From Streptomyces sp. TG1A-60 (GTDB taxonomy: Bacteria > Actinomycetota > Actinomycetes > Streptomycetales > Streptomycetaceae): a stretch of 64,000 nucleotides of DNA. Position 1 is the stretch's first letter. The number at the start of each line of letters is the position of its first letter. The DNA lies in NCBI RefSeq assembly GCF_037201975.1, contig NZ_CP147520.1, positions 3,968,001 to 4,032,000 on the forward strand. The letters are read 5' to 3'. Below the pieces are notes generated by a model. That model had not been told where the DNA came from and ran no database searches. It was given only the letters and a program-made list of their open reading frames with translations. A program made the translations under genes and the position numbers. This document shows, piece by piece, positions 37,309 through 46,357 of the stretch.

Positions 37309-38211
37309 TTGATTACCGCCATAAAGGGTGTGCGAGTACGCAGAGCCGCCGCTGTCGTCGTGACCTCCGGTGCGATGATCGCGACCGGAGTCGTCGGCTC
37401 CGCTCCCGCGCACGCCGCCGTCGCGAAGCCCACGATCAATGCCAAGGGCGCGTTCGTGATGAACAGCGCCAACGGCAAGGCCCTCTTCACCAAGGCCGCT
37501 GACACCAAGAGACTCACCGCCTCCACCACGAAGATCATGACTGCCAGGGTCGTGCTCTCGCAGTCGAATCTGAACCTGAACTCCAAGGTGACGATCCAGA
37601 AGGCGTACAGCGACTACATCGTCGACAACAACTGGGCCTCCAACGCGGGCCTGATCGTGGGCGACAAGGTCACCGTGCGGCAGCTGCTGTACGGGCTGAT
37701 GCTGCCGTCCGGCTGCGACGCCGCCTACGCGCTGGCCGACAAGTTCGGCACCGGCTCCACCCGCACGGCCCGCGTGAAGTCGTTCATCGGCAAGATGAAC
37801 AAGATGGCCAAGAGCCTCGGCATGAAGAACACGAAATTCGACTCGTTCGACGGCATCAGCAAGGGCGCGAACCGCTCGACACCCCGGGACCTCACGATCC
37901 TCGCCCGCAGCGCGATGAAGAGCTCCACGTTCAAGACGGTCGTGAAGACCACCAAGTACACGGCGAAGACCACCACGAAGAGCGGCGGCACGCGCACCAT
38001 GACGCCGTGGAAGAACACCAACACCCTTCTCGGCTGGAAGGGCACCATCGGCGTGAAGACCGGCTCCGGCACCCAGGCCAAGTACTGCCTCGTCTTCTCC
38101 GCCACCCGCAACGGCAAGACCATCGTGGGCACCGTCCTCACGTCGTCCTCCGCGGCCAACCGCACGGCGGACGTGAAGAAGCTCATGAACTACGGCTTCG
38201 CCACGCTGTAG
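37309..38211 (+). CDS. D-alanyl-D-alanine peptidase of the Streptomyces K15 type
   Basis: The precursor is about 300 residues with a signal peptide ending AHAA near residue 37. Penicillin-binding motifs are Ser72-Thr-Thr-Lys75 (SxxK), Ser134-Gly-Cys136 in place of the usual SxN, and KTG at 250-252. SGC is the known peculiarity of the Streptomyces K15 D,D-transpeptidase, which this protein resembles throughout (VVLSQSNLNL, TVRQLLYGLMLPSGCDAAYA, NTKFDSFDGI). It is an extracytoplasmic low-molecular-mass PBP acting on peptidoglycan. The TTG at 37309 gives a normal signal peptide; GTG 37330 is an alternative. Confidence 0.92.
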   Translation: MITAIKGVRVRRAAAVVVTSGAMIATGVVGSAPAHAAVAKPTINAKGAFVMNSANGKALFTKAADTKRLTASTTKIMTARVVLSQSNLNLNSKVTIQKAYSDYIVDNNWASNAGLIVGDKVTVRQLLYGLMLPSGCDAAYALADKFGTGSTRTARVKSFIGKMNKMAKSLGMKNTKFDSFDGISKGANRSTPRDLTILARSAMKSSTFKTVVKTTKYTAKTTTKSGGTRTMTPWKNTNTLLGWKGTIGVKTGSGTQAKYCLVFSATRNGKTIVGTVLTSSSAANRTADVKKLMNYGFATL

Positions 38212-38236
38212 CCTCCAGCGTCTTCGTACAGACGAG

Positions 38237-38268
38237 AAGGGCCGGCCGCACACCAGCGGCCGGCCCTT
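38237..38268 (+). terminator. Terminator after the D,D-peptidase gene
   Basis: AAGGGCCGGCCGC / GCGGCCGGCCCTT forms a 13-bp perfect stem with a 6-base loop, 26 bases after the stop codon. Confidence 0.85.
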
Positions 38269-38725
38269 CCAGCGCTGGAACGGGATCCACGACAGGGAGC
38301 CGGCGCGGACACCGCGGCGCCTGGAAGCGGCTCCACCGCAGCGCGCAGCCCTCGGACGTAGGGCAGCTTCTGGTGGACTTGCACAACGCGGAGGAGAGTT
38401 GGACCGCACGGACGGCGGCCCGTGAGCGGTGACAGAGTTCCTCTGCGACGACGAGAGCGTGCTGCCCGGTCATCTGGTGGGGCGCCGCGGTATCGAGGAT
38501 GTCGAGGTCCGCAGGCTCACAGCACCCGGGGTTCGATGAAGGCTGTCCGGCGACTGGGGTCAGGTGCGCTGTCGGCCCGGCCGTTGCTGAACAACACCCC
38601 GCGCCAAGGCACTCCGACCGGATGCAAGCCGAACAGCCGGTCTTCCCTCGCAATGGTGAACATCGTTGCGCTGGCTGGCATATTCGCCTTTCTCCGACCT
38701 AGGTTCCGGGGCGGAGGTGGTTCAA
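38269..38725. other. Gap with degraded sequence before the BRO-N gene
   Basis: These 457 bases contain no convincing gene. A GTG-initiated frame at 38429-38539 encodes 36 residues (starting VTEFLCDDESVLPGHLVGRR) with gene-like codon use and could be a remnant. The composition towards 38600-38725 is less GC-rich than its surroundings, as in the following phage-type gene, which suggests acquired DNA. Confidence 0.4.
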
Positions 38726-39729
38726 GTGATCGAACCCAGCAAGCACCGGCCCCATCCTCGCACCCAGCGCGATGCTCTCGACGTCGGCGACTTCGTCTAC
38801 GCCGCTACCGGAGCCAGGGTCCGCCGACTGACCATGCCGGACGGGACGCACTGGTTTCCGGCGGTGGATGTCTGCAAGCGATTGGGCTACACAACGCCTC
38901 GCAAAGCTCTCATCGACCATGTCCCGGAGAAGCATCGAGACATTCTTGAGACACTGACTGGAGGTCACGGTCTCAGCATTCCCGCAGGTAGAGAGTGGCG
39001 TCGAGACCTGAATCTCATCGATCTCCAGGGGCTGATCCTTCTCGTCGGCGCCTGCACCAAACCCGAATGCGCACCCTTCAAACAGTGGGTCGCCGAGGTC
39101 GTCGAGACGATTCAGAGGGAGGGTTCCTACACCCTCGTGGAGGCCGAGGTACAACCCGCCGGACCCGGTGGGCCCATCGCGTACGCCATGCCCGAGCAGG
39201 TCGCCGAGGCCCTCGTCCGGCTCGAAGAGCGCAACCTTCGGGCGGACGAGCAGCTCGCGGTCGCACAGCACAAATCGCTCGCTCTGCAACAGGAGTTGCT
39301 GGAGACACAGCAGGCCATGGTGAAAACGCAGCAGACCATGCTGGAGACGCAGCACGAAACGCTCACCGCCGGCAAGCCACGGCTCAGGCCATGGAGCGCA
39401 TCGCGAACCGGCTCGACGTCCTGGCCGTCGACCGGCCGGCACCCACCGCCACCGCGTTCTCAGCGCATCCGACCACCGAGGCCGTGCTGGCCGACTGGCG
39501 GGGGCGGCTGTCCGTGACCGCGGACGTATGGACCGTGGCCGTGGTGATCGCCCCGGTACTTGTCGAGGACGGTGAGCTGCGTCAGCCGTTGGAGGCGATC
39601 GCCGCCCGTACCGGGCTGTCGGTGCACCGCGTCAACGAATGTCTCCGGCTGCTGCGCAAGCACGCCTGCATCCGTCCTCAGGGGGCGACGGAGGACGGGG
39701 CGCCGGTGTATGTGCTCAGCCCACGCTGA
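38726..39729 (+). pseudogene. Phage-type BRO-N antirepressor-like gene, frame-broken
   Basis: From GTG 38726 (GGAGG upstream) the first frame encodes a BRO-N/antirepressor domain: FVYAATGARVRRLTMPDGTH, WFPAVDVCKRLGYTTPRKAL, LNLIDLQGLILLV, FKQWVAEVVETIQREGSY. A coiled coil follows (ALQQELLETQQAMVKTQQTM). Near 39376 the frame breaks; the next frame continues ATAQAMERIANRLDVLAVDR and a winged-helix tail (GLSVHRVNECLRLLRKHACI, PVYVLSPR) to the stop at 39729. Restoring one base (AAG-GCC) gives a single protein of about 334 residues. It may be an inactive phage relic or an assembly indel in an intact regulator. No integrase or att site is visible nearby. Confidence 0.7.
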
Positions 39730-39750
39730 CGCATCTGAGGGACAGAGGCG

Positions 39751-39791
39751 GAAGGGGCCGACCGCAAGTCGAAGTTGCGGCCGACCCCTTC
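39751..39791. terminator. Bidirectional terminator between the BRO-N gene and bkdC
   Basis: GAAGGGGCCGACCGCAA pairs with TTGCGGCCGACCCCTTC (15 of 17 positions) between two convergent genes. Confidence 0.7.
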
Positions 39792-39816
39792 GCGCCGAGC
39801 CTATCCAGTCACGCCC

Positions 39817-41262
39817 TTACGCCCAAGTGATCAGCCGCTTCGGCTGTTCCAGGATCGCCGCCACGTCGGCCAGGACCTTGGAGCCCAACTCCCCGTCCAC
39901 CAGCCGGTGGTCGAAGCTCAGGGCCAGTGTCGTGACCTGTCGGGGCTTCACCTTGCCCTTGTGGACCCACGGCTGGAGCCTGATCGCGCCGACGGCGAGG
40001 ATGGCGGACTCTCCGGGGTTGAGGATGGGCGTGCCGGTGTCGATGCCGAAGACGCCGACGTTGGTGATGGTGACCGTGCCGCCCTGCATCGCGGCGGGGG
40101 AGGTCCTGCCTTCCTTCGCCGTCGAGACCAGCTCGCCCAGGGACTCGGCCAGCTGGGGCAGCGTCTTGGCGTGGGCGTCCTTGATGTTCGGGACGATCAG
40201 GCCGCGCGGGGTGGCGGCGGCGATGCCCAGGTTCACGTAGTGCTTGACCACGATCTCCTGGGCGGCCTCGTCCCAGGAGGCGTTGATGTCCGGGTTGCGC
40301 TTGATGGCGACCAGCAGGGCCTTGGCGATCAGGAGCAGCGGGTTCACCCGCGCCCCCCGCATCTCCTTGTCCTGCTTCAGCTCCTCGACCAGCTTCATCG
40401 TGCGCGTCACGTCGACGGTCACGAACTCCGTGACGTGCGGCGCGGTGAACGCCGAGCCGACCATCGCCGCCGCCGTCGCCTTCCGGACACCCTTGACCGG
40501 GACACGGGTCTCGCGCGCGTCGTCGTACGACGCCACCGGCGCCGGGGCGACGGCAGGGGCCGCGGGTGCGGCGGGGGCCTCCACAACGGGCTCCGGGGCC
40601 GTCGGCGGGGCCGCGGCGGCGTGGACGTCCTCGCGGGTGATGACGCCGTCCGGGCCGGACGGGGTGATCGTCGCCAGGTCCACGCCGAGGTCCTTGGCCA
40701 GCTTGCGCACCGGCGGCTTCGCCAGCGGACGCGGTGCGGGGGCCCCGTGCTGTCCGTGGCCGTTCAGCTCGCCCTGGATGCTCTGGAGGGCGGCGGCGCC
40801 GTACAAGGTGTCCTCGGCGGGAACCGCGGCGGGCGGGACGCCCTTGCGGGGACGGCGCTTCGTGGAGGACTCGGCGACCCCGTAGCCGACGAGGACCGGC
40901 TTGCGGCCCTCGGGCTTCCTGGCCGCCGGCGCCGCGGGCTCGGGCTTCGCCGCCGGCTCGGCGGGCGCGGCCTCCTCGGCGGGGGCCGAGGCCGGTGCCG
41001 GGGCCGCGCCGCCCGCCACGGCCACCGCGATGATCGACGTGCCCACGTCGACCGTGGTGCCCTCGGGGAAGTGCAGCTCGCGCACGACACCGTCGTAGGG
41101 GATGGGCAGTTCGACGGCGGCCTTGGCCGTCTCGACCTCGCAGACGACCTGGCCGTCGGTGACGGTGTCGCCGGGCTGGACGTACCACTTGAGGATCTCG
41201 GCCTCGGTGAGTCCCTCGCCCACGTCGGGCATCTTGAACTCGCGCAGAGACGTGTCTGTCAT
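39817..41262 (-). CDS. bkdC: Branched-chain keto-acid dehydrogenase E2 (lipoyl acyltransferase), cluster 1
   Basis: The 481-residue E2 core subunit carries one lipoyl domain (about 8-85; DGQVVCEVETAKAAVELPIP, Lys in ETAKA), an Ala/Pro-rich linker, a peripheral subunit-binding domain (about 175-215; PPVRKLAKDLGVDLATITPS), and the catalytic acyltransferase domain ending with SFDHRLVDGELG (the His-x-x-x-Asp-Gly motif). It moves the branched acyl group to CoA, giving starter units for fatty acids and polyketides. ATG 41262 and GTG 41271 are both possible starts, 11-20 bases after bkdB. Confidence 0.95.
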   Translation of the reverse strand: MTDTSLREFKMPDVGEGLTEAEILKWYVQPGDTVTDGQVVCEVETAKAAVELPIPYDGVVRELHFPEGTTVDVGTSIIAVAVAGGAAPAPASAPAEEAAPAEPAAKPEPAAPAARKPEGRKPVLVGYGVAESSTKRRPRKGVPPAAVPAEDTLYGAAALQSIQGELNGHGQHGAPAPRPLAKPPVRKLAKDLGVDLATITPSGPDGVITREDVHAAAAPPTAPEPVVEAPAAPAAPAVAPAPVASYDDARETRVPVKGVRKATAAAMVGSAFTAPHVTEFVTVDVTRTMKLVEELKQDKEMRGARVNPLLLIAKALLVAIKRNPDINASWDEAAQEIVVKHYVNLGIAAATPRGLIVPNIKDAHAKTLPQLAESLGELVSTAKEGRTSPAAMQGGTVTITNVGVFGIDTGTPILNPGESAILAVGAIRLQPWVHKGKVKPRQVTTLALSFDHRLVDGELGSKVLADVAAILEQPKRLITWA

Positions 41263-41282
41263 CGTCGTCACGGACCTCTCCC

Positions 41283-42302
41283 TCAGTACGCCAGCGAGCG
41301 GTCGACGGCGTCGAGCACCCGGTCCAGGCCCGGCAGGTACTCCTCCTCCAGGCGGGCCGGCGGATACGGGGCGTGGTACCCACCGACGCGGAGGACGGGG
41401 GCCTCCAGGTGGTAGAAGCACCGCTCGGTGACACGGGCGGCGATCTCGGCGCCCGAGCCGAAGAAGACCGGGGCCTCATGGACCACCACGAGGCGGCGCG
41501 TCTTCTCCACGGACGCCTGGATCGAGTCGAAGTCCAGGGGAGACACCGAGCGGAGGTCCAGGACCTCCAGGGCACGGCCCTCCTCGGCGGCGGCGTCGGC
41601 GACCTCCTGGCAGAGCTTCACCATCGGGCCGTACGCGACGAGCGTGAGGTCGGTGCCCTCGCGGACCACGCGGGCCTTGTGCAGGGGGCCGGGGATGGCC
41701 TCGGGGTTGACCTCCGCCTTGTCCCAGTAGCGCCGCTTGGGCTCGAAGAAGATCACCGGGTCGTCGCTCTGGATGGCCTGCTGCATCATCCAGTAGGCGT
41801 CCGAGGCGTTCGACGGCGAGACCACCTTCAGGCCCGCCACGTGGGCGAACAGCGCCTCCGGAGACTCGGAGTGGTGCTCGACGGCGCCGATGCCGCCGCC
41901 GTACGGGATACGGACGACGACCGGGAGCTTGACCTTGCCCAGCGAGCGCGCGTGCATCTTGGCGAGCTGGGTGACGATCTGGTCGTACGCGGGGAAGACG
42001 AACCCGTCGAACTGGATCTCGACCACCGGGCGGTATCCCCGCAGGGCGAGGCCGATGGCGGTACCGACGATGCCGGACTCGGCGAGCGGGGTGTCGATCA
42101 CCCGGTCCTCGCCGAAGTCCTTCTGGAGGCCGTCGGTCACCCGGAACACACCGCCGAGCTTGCCGACGTCCTCGCCCATGACGAGGACCTTGGGGTCGGC
42201 TTCGAGGGCCTTGCGCAGCGATTCGTTGATCGCCTTGGCGAGCGCCAGGTTCTTCGACACCGGGGCCGACGCCGAAGCGGATGTCGCGGTCTGCGTGGTC
42301 AT
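41283..42302 (-). CDS. bkdB: Branched-chain keto-acid dehydrogenase E1 beta, cluster 1
   Basis: The 339-residue E1 beta subunit pairs with E1 alpha to form the thiamine-diphosphate site. It shows LVMGEDVGKLGGVFRVTDGL, DTPLAESGIVGTAIGLA, RIPYGGGIGAVEHHSESPEA, IFFEPKRRYW and RRLVVVHEAPVFFGSGAEIA, all standard for this family. ATG 42302 lies two bases after the bkdA stop, so expression is coupled. Confidence 0.96.
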   Translation of the reverse strand: MTTQTATSASASAPVSKNLALAKAINESLRKALEADPKVLVMGEDVGKLGGVFRVTDGLQKDFGEDRVIDTPLAESGIVGTAIGLALRGYRPVVEIQFDGFVFPAYDQIVTQLAKMHARSLGKVKLPVVVRIPYGGGIGAVEHHSESPEALFAHVAGLKVVSPSNASDAYWMMQQAIQSDDPVIFFEPKRRYWDKAEVNPEAIPGPLHKARVVREGTDLTLVAYGPMVKLCQEVADAAAEEGRALEVLDLRSVSPLDFDSIQASVEKTRRLVVVHEAPVFFGSGAEIAARVTERCFYHLEAPVLRVGGYHAPYPPARLEEEYLPGLDRVLDAVDRSLAY

Positions 42303-42304
42303 CG

Positions 42305-43522
42305 CTACTTGCCCTCCTCTACGTCCACGTCGGCGAACGACGACTGGTACGCGGCGAACTGGGCGCGCTCCTCGTCCACGAGGGCGTGCCCGTCCGCGTA
42401 CACGTTCTCGAAGACGGCGAGGTGGTCCGGGTCCGGCATGGCACGCACCACTTCGCGCACTCGCTTTCCCAACGCCTCGCTCTCCGCTTCGAGTTCCGCG
42501 AAGAATCCCTCGTTCGTGTCCGTGTCGGACTCCAGGTAGCCGCGCAGCCGCGCGATCGGGTCCTTCGCCTCCCAGGCCGCCCGCTCGTCGTCATGGCGGT
42601 AGCGGGTCGGGTCGTCGGAGGTGGTGTGGGCGCCCATGCGGTACGTGAACGCCTCCACCAGGGTGGGGCCCTCGCCCCGGCGGGCGCGCTCCAGCGCCCA
42701 CTTGGTGACCGCGAGGCAGGCCAGGACGTCGTTGCCGTCGACGCGGACGCCGGGGAAGCCGAAGCCCTGGGCGCGCTGGTAGAGCGGCACGCGGGTCTGC
42801 TTCTCCGTGGGCTCCGAGATGGCCCACTGGTTGTTCTGGCAGAAGAACACGACCGGCGCGTTGTAGACCGCGGAGAAGGTGAACGCCTCGGCGACGTCGC
42901 CCTGGCTGGACGCGCCGTCGCCGAAGTAGGCGATGACCGCCGAGTCGGCGCCGTCCTTGGCGATGCCCATGGCGTAGCCCGTGGCGTGCAGCGCCTGGGA
43001 GCCGATGACGATCGTGTAGAGGTGGAAGTTGTTGCTGTTCGGGTCCCAGCCGCCGTTGTTCACACCCCGGAACATGCCGAGCAGATTGGTCGGGTCGACG
43101 CCCCGGCACCAGGCGACACCGTGCTCGCGGTAGGTCGGGAAGACGTAGTCGTCCTCGCGGGTGGCCCGCCCGGAGCCGATCTGGGCGGCCTCCTGGCCGA
43201 GCAGCGAGGCCCACAGGCCCAGCTCGCCCTGGCGCTGCAGGGAGGTGGCCTCGGCGTCGAAGCGGCGGGTCAGCACCATGTCGCGGTACAGGCCACGCAG
43301 TTCGTCGGGGGTGATGTCGGCGACGAACGGGTCGTACTCGGCGTTCTTGACCCGTTCGCCCTCGGGCGTCAGCAACTGGACGAGTTCGGGCCCGGCGCCG
43401 GCCTGCTTCTTCGCAGTGGCGCGCCTGGTACCGGTGGCGCCGGCCGCCTTGCCGCCGGTGGTACCGGTCTTGCCTGCGGCGCTGCGTCGCGGCTTGCGCG
43501 CGGCAGTGCTCTCCACGGTCAC
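42305..43522 (-). CDS. bkdA: Branched-chain keto-acid dehydrogenase E1 alpha, cluster 1
   Basis: The 405-residue E1 alpha subunit decarboxylates branched 2-keto acids from Val, Leu and Ile. The TPP-binding motif is GDGASSQGDVAEAF to FFCQNN. Other signatures are TRRFDAEATSLQRQGELGL, LGQEAAQIGSG and YRMGAHTTSDDPTRYR with the phosphorylation-loop region. The first 35 or so residues form a Lys/Arg/Ala/Gly/Thr-rich tail absent from the paralogue near 59.3 kb. GTG 43522 follows GGAGGAGCACAC. It is the first gene of a three-gene operon; E3 (lipoamide dehydrogenase) must be encoded elsewhere. Confidence 0.95.
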   Translation of the reverse strand: MTVESTAARKPRRSAAGKTGTTGGKAAGATGTRRATAKKQAGAGPELVQLLTPEGERVKNAEYDPFVADITPDELRGLYRDMVLTRRFDAEATSLQRQGELGLWASLLGQEAAQIGSGRATREDDYVFPTYREHGVAWCRGVDPTNLLGMFRGVNNGGWDPNSNNFHLYTIVIGSQALHATGYAMGIAKDGADSAVIAYFGDGASSQGDVAEAFTFSAVYNAPVVFFCQNNQWAISEPTEKQTRVPLYQRAQGFGFPGVRVDGNDVLACLAVTKWALERARRGEGPTLVEAFTYRMGAHTTSDDPTRYRHDDERAAWEAKDPIARLRGYLESDTDTNEGFFAELEAESEALGKRVREVVRAMPDPDHLAVFENVYADGHALVDEERAQFAAYQSSFADVDVEEGK

Positions 43523-43747
43523 GTGTGCTCCTCCGTCGGTCCGGCCCCCGGGATTGCCGGATGGCTGGGGATCCCCCCAGCTCCTTGAGAGCTTGGGGGA
43601 GCGGCTCGCCTGATCCCGGAACCCGTGCACGGGGTGGGTGCCCTCGGCCGGGAACAGACGTGACAGGTGCCCCGGCGAGCGCCCTGCACAAGGCACGTTA
43701 CCCAGTGCTCCACATTCCTGTGAAACCCCTACTGACCTGCGATTTTC

Positions 43748-43792
43748 CTTGGATTTCCAAGTAATTCGATACTAGGGGGTCCAAGTAGTTCG
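43748..43792. promoter_or_regulatory. Repeat-rich AT pocket upstream of bkdA
   Basis: CTTGGATTTCCAAG (43748-43761) is an inverted repeat with arms CTTGGA/TCCAAG. TCCAAGTAATTCG (43756-43768) is repeated as TCCAAGTAGTTCG at 43780-43792, 24 bases later, about two helical turns. The segment is the AT-richest part of the 654-base gap 43523-44176 and lies about 230 bases upstream of bkdA, so it may be an operator, for example for an Lrp-type protein such as BkdR. The rest of that gap shows nothing I can name. Confidence 0.45.
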
Positions 43793-44176
43793 GGTCCGTC
43801 GGGAACAACTGCTGGTCACAGCACTGGCCACAAGCCCGGCAGGGGGCCGGAACACCGGCACGTTATCCCGGCCACCCCGACCACGGGAAGAGTTCGCCGT
43901 ACGCGGGCCCCGAGATCGCCGGTGAGAGTTGCTCTCTTCGGAGGACGGCATCGAAGCGAACGGCGGACCCGTAGGTAGGCGCGTCAAGCCGCAGTCCGGT
44001 TCCGCGCCCTCTGTGACCGGAAATGACTGTCTGCGACAAGCGCGAGGTCAGCAGCTCGGCGCGCGCCCCAACATCTGGCGCGTGCCGCGCTCGCCTGTAC
44101 CACCCCTCGTGCTCCACGCGCCCCCTCTGAGCCCCCTGCTGGAGCAGCGGCCGACTCGCCGCCGGGCGTACACCCC

Positions 44177-44329
44177 GTGTGGTGGGAACGGCTCACCGAC
44201 TTCTGGATGCTGCGCCGGCACTACGAGCGCGGCGACACCCGCGCCGATCCGCGGTTCCCCGCGGCCCCGGCGCCGGTGGTGTGCTGGACGCGGCAGTACG
44301 ACGCGGTGCGCGAGGTGTCCGTGGAGTGA
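44177..44329 (+). CDS. Small 50-residue protein, unknown
   Basis: The frame GTG to TGA encodes VWWERLTDFWMLRRHYERGD, then TRADPRFPAAPAPVVCWTRQ and YDAVREVSVE. Nearly every third codon position is G or C and the composition (Trp-rich, charged) is protein-like. No clear ribosome site precedes the GTG. It ends in the hairpin shared with the convergent kinase gene. No family recognised. Confidence 0.5.
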   Translation: MWWERLTDFWMLRRHYERGDTRADPRFPAAPAPVVCWTRQYDAVREVSVE

Positions 44330-44387
44330 CCCCGAGCGGCCCCGGGTGCTCCCGAGTGCCCTCGGGAGAGCCGCTCCCCGGGTCACT
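44325..44387. terminator. Bidirectional terminator between small ORF and kinase gene
   Basis: AGTGACCCC-GAGCGGC pairs with GCCGCTC-CCCGGGTCACT, and the enclosed loop holds a second CCCGAG/CTCGGG hairpin. It overlaps the stop codons of both convergent genes. Confidence 0.6.
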
Positions 44388-45966
44388 CCTCGCTGCCGCC
44401 GCCGTCGCCGCCGCCGACCGTCAGACCCGCGGCGTCACCGCCACCGCCACCGCCGTCGTCGGGCGGCGGGCTCTCCGCAGTCCCCGACGCCTCCCCCGAG
44501 GGCGTCGGATCCGGCGTCGTCGGATCCTCCGTCGGCTGGCTCTGCGTCGGCTGGCTCTGCGTCGGCGACTGGCTGTAGCTCGGCGACTGCGAGTACGACG
44601 GCGTGTAGTTGGAGCCGCCGCCCGAGCTGGTGTTCTGGTCCGTGCTCTCCTCGGTCGCCTCGTCGCTCGGCGTCTCGCTGGTGTCCTTGTCCTTGCTGGA
44701 CGTCGAGGCCGTCGGCGAGTTCGTGACCTCGGTGCCGCCGCCGCTGGTGCCGTTGTTCTTCAGCGCCAGTGCGACGCCCGCCGCGATGGCGATCACCGCG
44801 AGCACCGCGAGGATCCACAGCTTGCCGCGGCCACTGCCCCGGTTGCCGCCCCCCTCGAAGCCGCCGTCGTCCCGGCCACCGCCGTACCCCGGCAGGATCG
44901 GCTGCGGGATCTGCGACGTCCCCTGTTCCCCGGGGTGCGGCATGACCGCCGTCCCGGCCATGCCGCCGGGCGGCGTGTGCCTGCCCTCGTGCATGGCGAC
45001 GGGCCCGGTGTTCCAGGTACCGGTGTGGCCGCCCTGGTCGTACAGCATCTGCAGGCCGTACTGGACGAGGCCGCGCATCTCCTCTGCCGTCTGGAAGCGG
45101 TCGTCCGGGTCCTTGGCGAGGGAGCGCATGGCGAGGCCGTCGAGCTCCGGCGGCGCCGTCCCCTCCGACACCTCGGAGGGCGGCACCGGGATGTCCTGCA
45201 CATGCTGGTAGACCACCGACAGCGGCGTCTCGCCGACGAACGGCGGCCTGAGCGCGAGGAGTTCGTAGAGCAGACAGCCGGTGGCGTACAGGTCGGAGCG
45301 GTGGTCGACGGCCTTGCCGAGCGCCTGCTCCGGGGAGAGGTACTGCGGCGTGCCCATGACCATGCCGGTCTGCGTCATCGTCGTGGACGCCCCGTGCAGC
45401 GCGCGGGCGATGCCGAAGTCCATCACCTTCACCGCGCCGTTGGTGGTGATGATGACGTTCGCCGGCTTGATGTCGCGGTGCACGATGCCGTGCTGATGCG
45501 AGTACGCCAGCGCTTCGAGGACACCGGAGACGATGATCAGCGCCTGCTCGGGGCCGGGCGCCTCCGCGTTGATCAGCAGGTCGCGGATGGTGCGGCCCTC
45601 GACCAACTCCATGATGATGTACGGAACGGGGGTGCCGTTCACGACGTCTTCACCGGAGTCGTAGACCGCCACGATCGAGTGGTGGTTGAGGCCCGCCACG
45701 GACTGGGCCTCGCGCGTGAAACGGGCCTTGGACACGGGGTCCTCGGCGAGATCGGAGCGCAGCAGCTTGACCGCGACCGTACGACCGAGACGCACGTCCT
45801 CGGCGGCGAACACCTCGGCCATGCCGCCCCGGCCCAGTCTGTGGGTCAACCGGTAACGACCGTCCCCGACAAGCCCGCCGTTGCCCCACAACTCCGGCGC
45901 GTCAGACATGCCGCCGCCAGTCGCCTCGGGGTCGGACGGGCCCTGAGAGCGCTGCTGCTGTGCCAT
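44383..45966 (-). CDS. Membrane Ser/Thr protein kinase
   Basis: The 527-residue Hanks-type kinase has its catalytic domain at about 35-300: glycine loop LGRGGMAEVFAAED, AVKLL (ATP Lys), HRDIKPANV (catalytic loop), DFGIAR and GTPQYLSPEQ (activation segment). A Gly/Pro-rich juxtamembrane region precedes a helix (KLWILAVLAVIAIAAGVALA, about 381-403). The outer part is a Ser/Thr/Pro/Gln-rich low-complexity tail with YSQSP and TQSQP repeats, without PASTA domains. ATG 45966 follows GAGGA. It is divergent from a PASTA kinase; the pair may respond to cell-envelope state. Confidence 0.92.
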   Translation of the reverse strand: MAQQQRSQGPSDPEATGGGMSDAPELWGNGGLVGDGRYRLTHRLGRGGMAEVFAAEDVRLGRTVAVKLLRSDLAEDPVSKARFTREAQSVAGLNHHSIVAVYDSGEDVVNGTPVPYIIMELVEGRTIRDLLINAEAPGPEQALIIVSGVLEALAYSHQHGIVHRDIKPANVIITTNGAVKVMDFGIARALHGASTTMTQTGMVMGTPQYLSPEQALGKAVDHRSDLYATGCLLYELLALRPPFVGETPLSVVYQHVQDIPVPPSEVSEGTAPPELDGLAMRSLAKDPDDRFQTAEEMRGLVQYGLQMLYDQGGHTGTWNTGPVAMHEGRHTPPGGMAGTAVMPHPGEQGTSQIPQPILPGYGGGRDDGGFEGGGNRGSGRGKLWILAVLAVIAIAAGVALALKNNGTSGGGTEVTNSPTASTSSKDKDTSETPSDEATEESTDQNTSSGGGSNYTPSYSQSPSYSQSPTQSQPTQSQPTEDPTTPDPTPSGEASGTAESPPPDDGGGGGGDAAGLTVGGGDGGGSEE

Positions 45967-46238
45967 CAGTCCTCGCCGTCGTTTCTGCCCGCGGTCCGCG
46001 CGGTTCTTGTCACGGTCTCCGTCGGCCCACGCTACAGCCTTCACGCAAGGGCTCGGTCCGGGCGGGATGCGGGACCGGTCGCCAGGGGCCCGCGACGGAT
46101 TCAAGACGGGTTCAAAGGTTGACCGGCCATGAAACCCACAGCGCGCACACTCGTGCAAGTTGTGTGTACCGGGCGTACGCCCCCGGTAACGCTTCCGCGA
46201 CTCTTCTTTCGCGTACGGTCACGGAACGGGCACCACGC

Positions 46239-46266
46239 TTGACGTGTCAGTGCCCTGGGGCAGACT
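46239..46266 (+). promoter_or_regulatory. Candidate HrdB-type promoter of the PASTA kinase gene
   Basis: TTGACG and CAGACT are separated by 16 bases, close to the Streptomyces housekeeping consensus (TTGAC and TAGACT-like). The start would lie about 85 bases upstream of the coding start. The rest of the divergent gap 45967-46357 shows no other clear element. Confidence 0.5.
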
Positions 46267-46357
46267 TGGCCGGGAATAGCACAAAGGATCACCAGGATCA
46301 CCGATCGCGGGAGCCATTTCACCAGCTTTCGCGCGCGCCGATGGGGGACGCAGGAAG

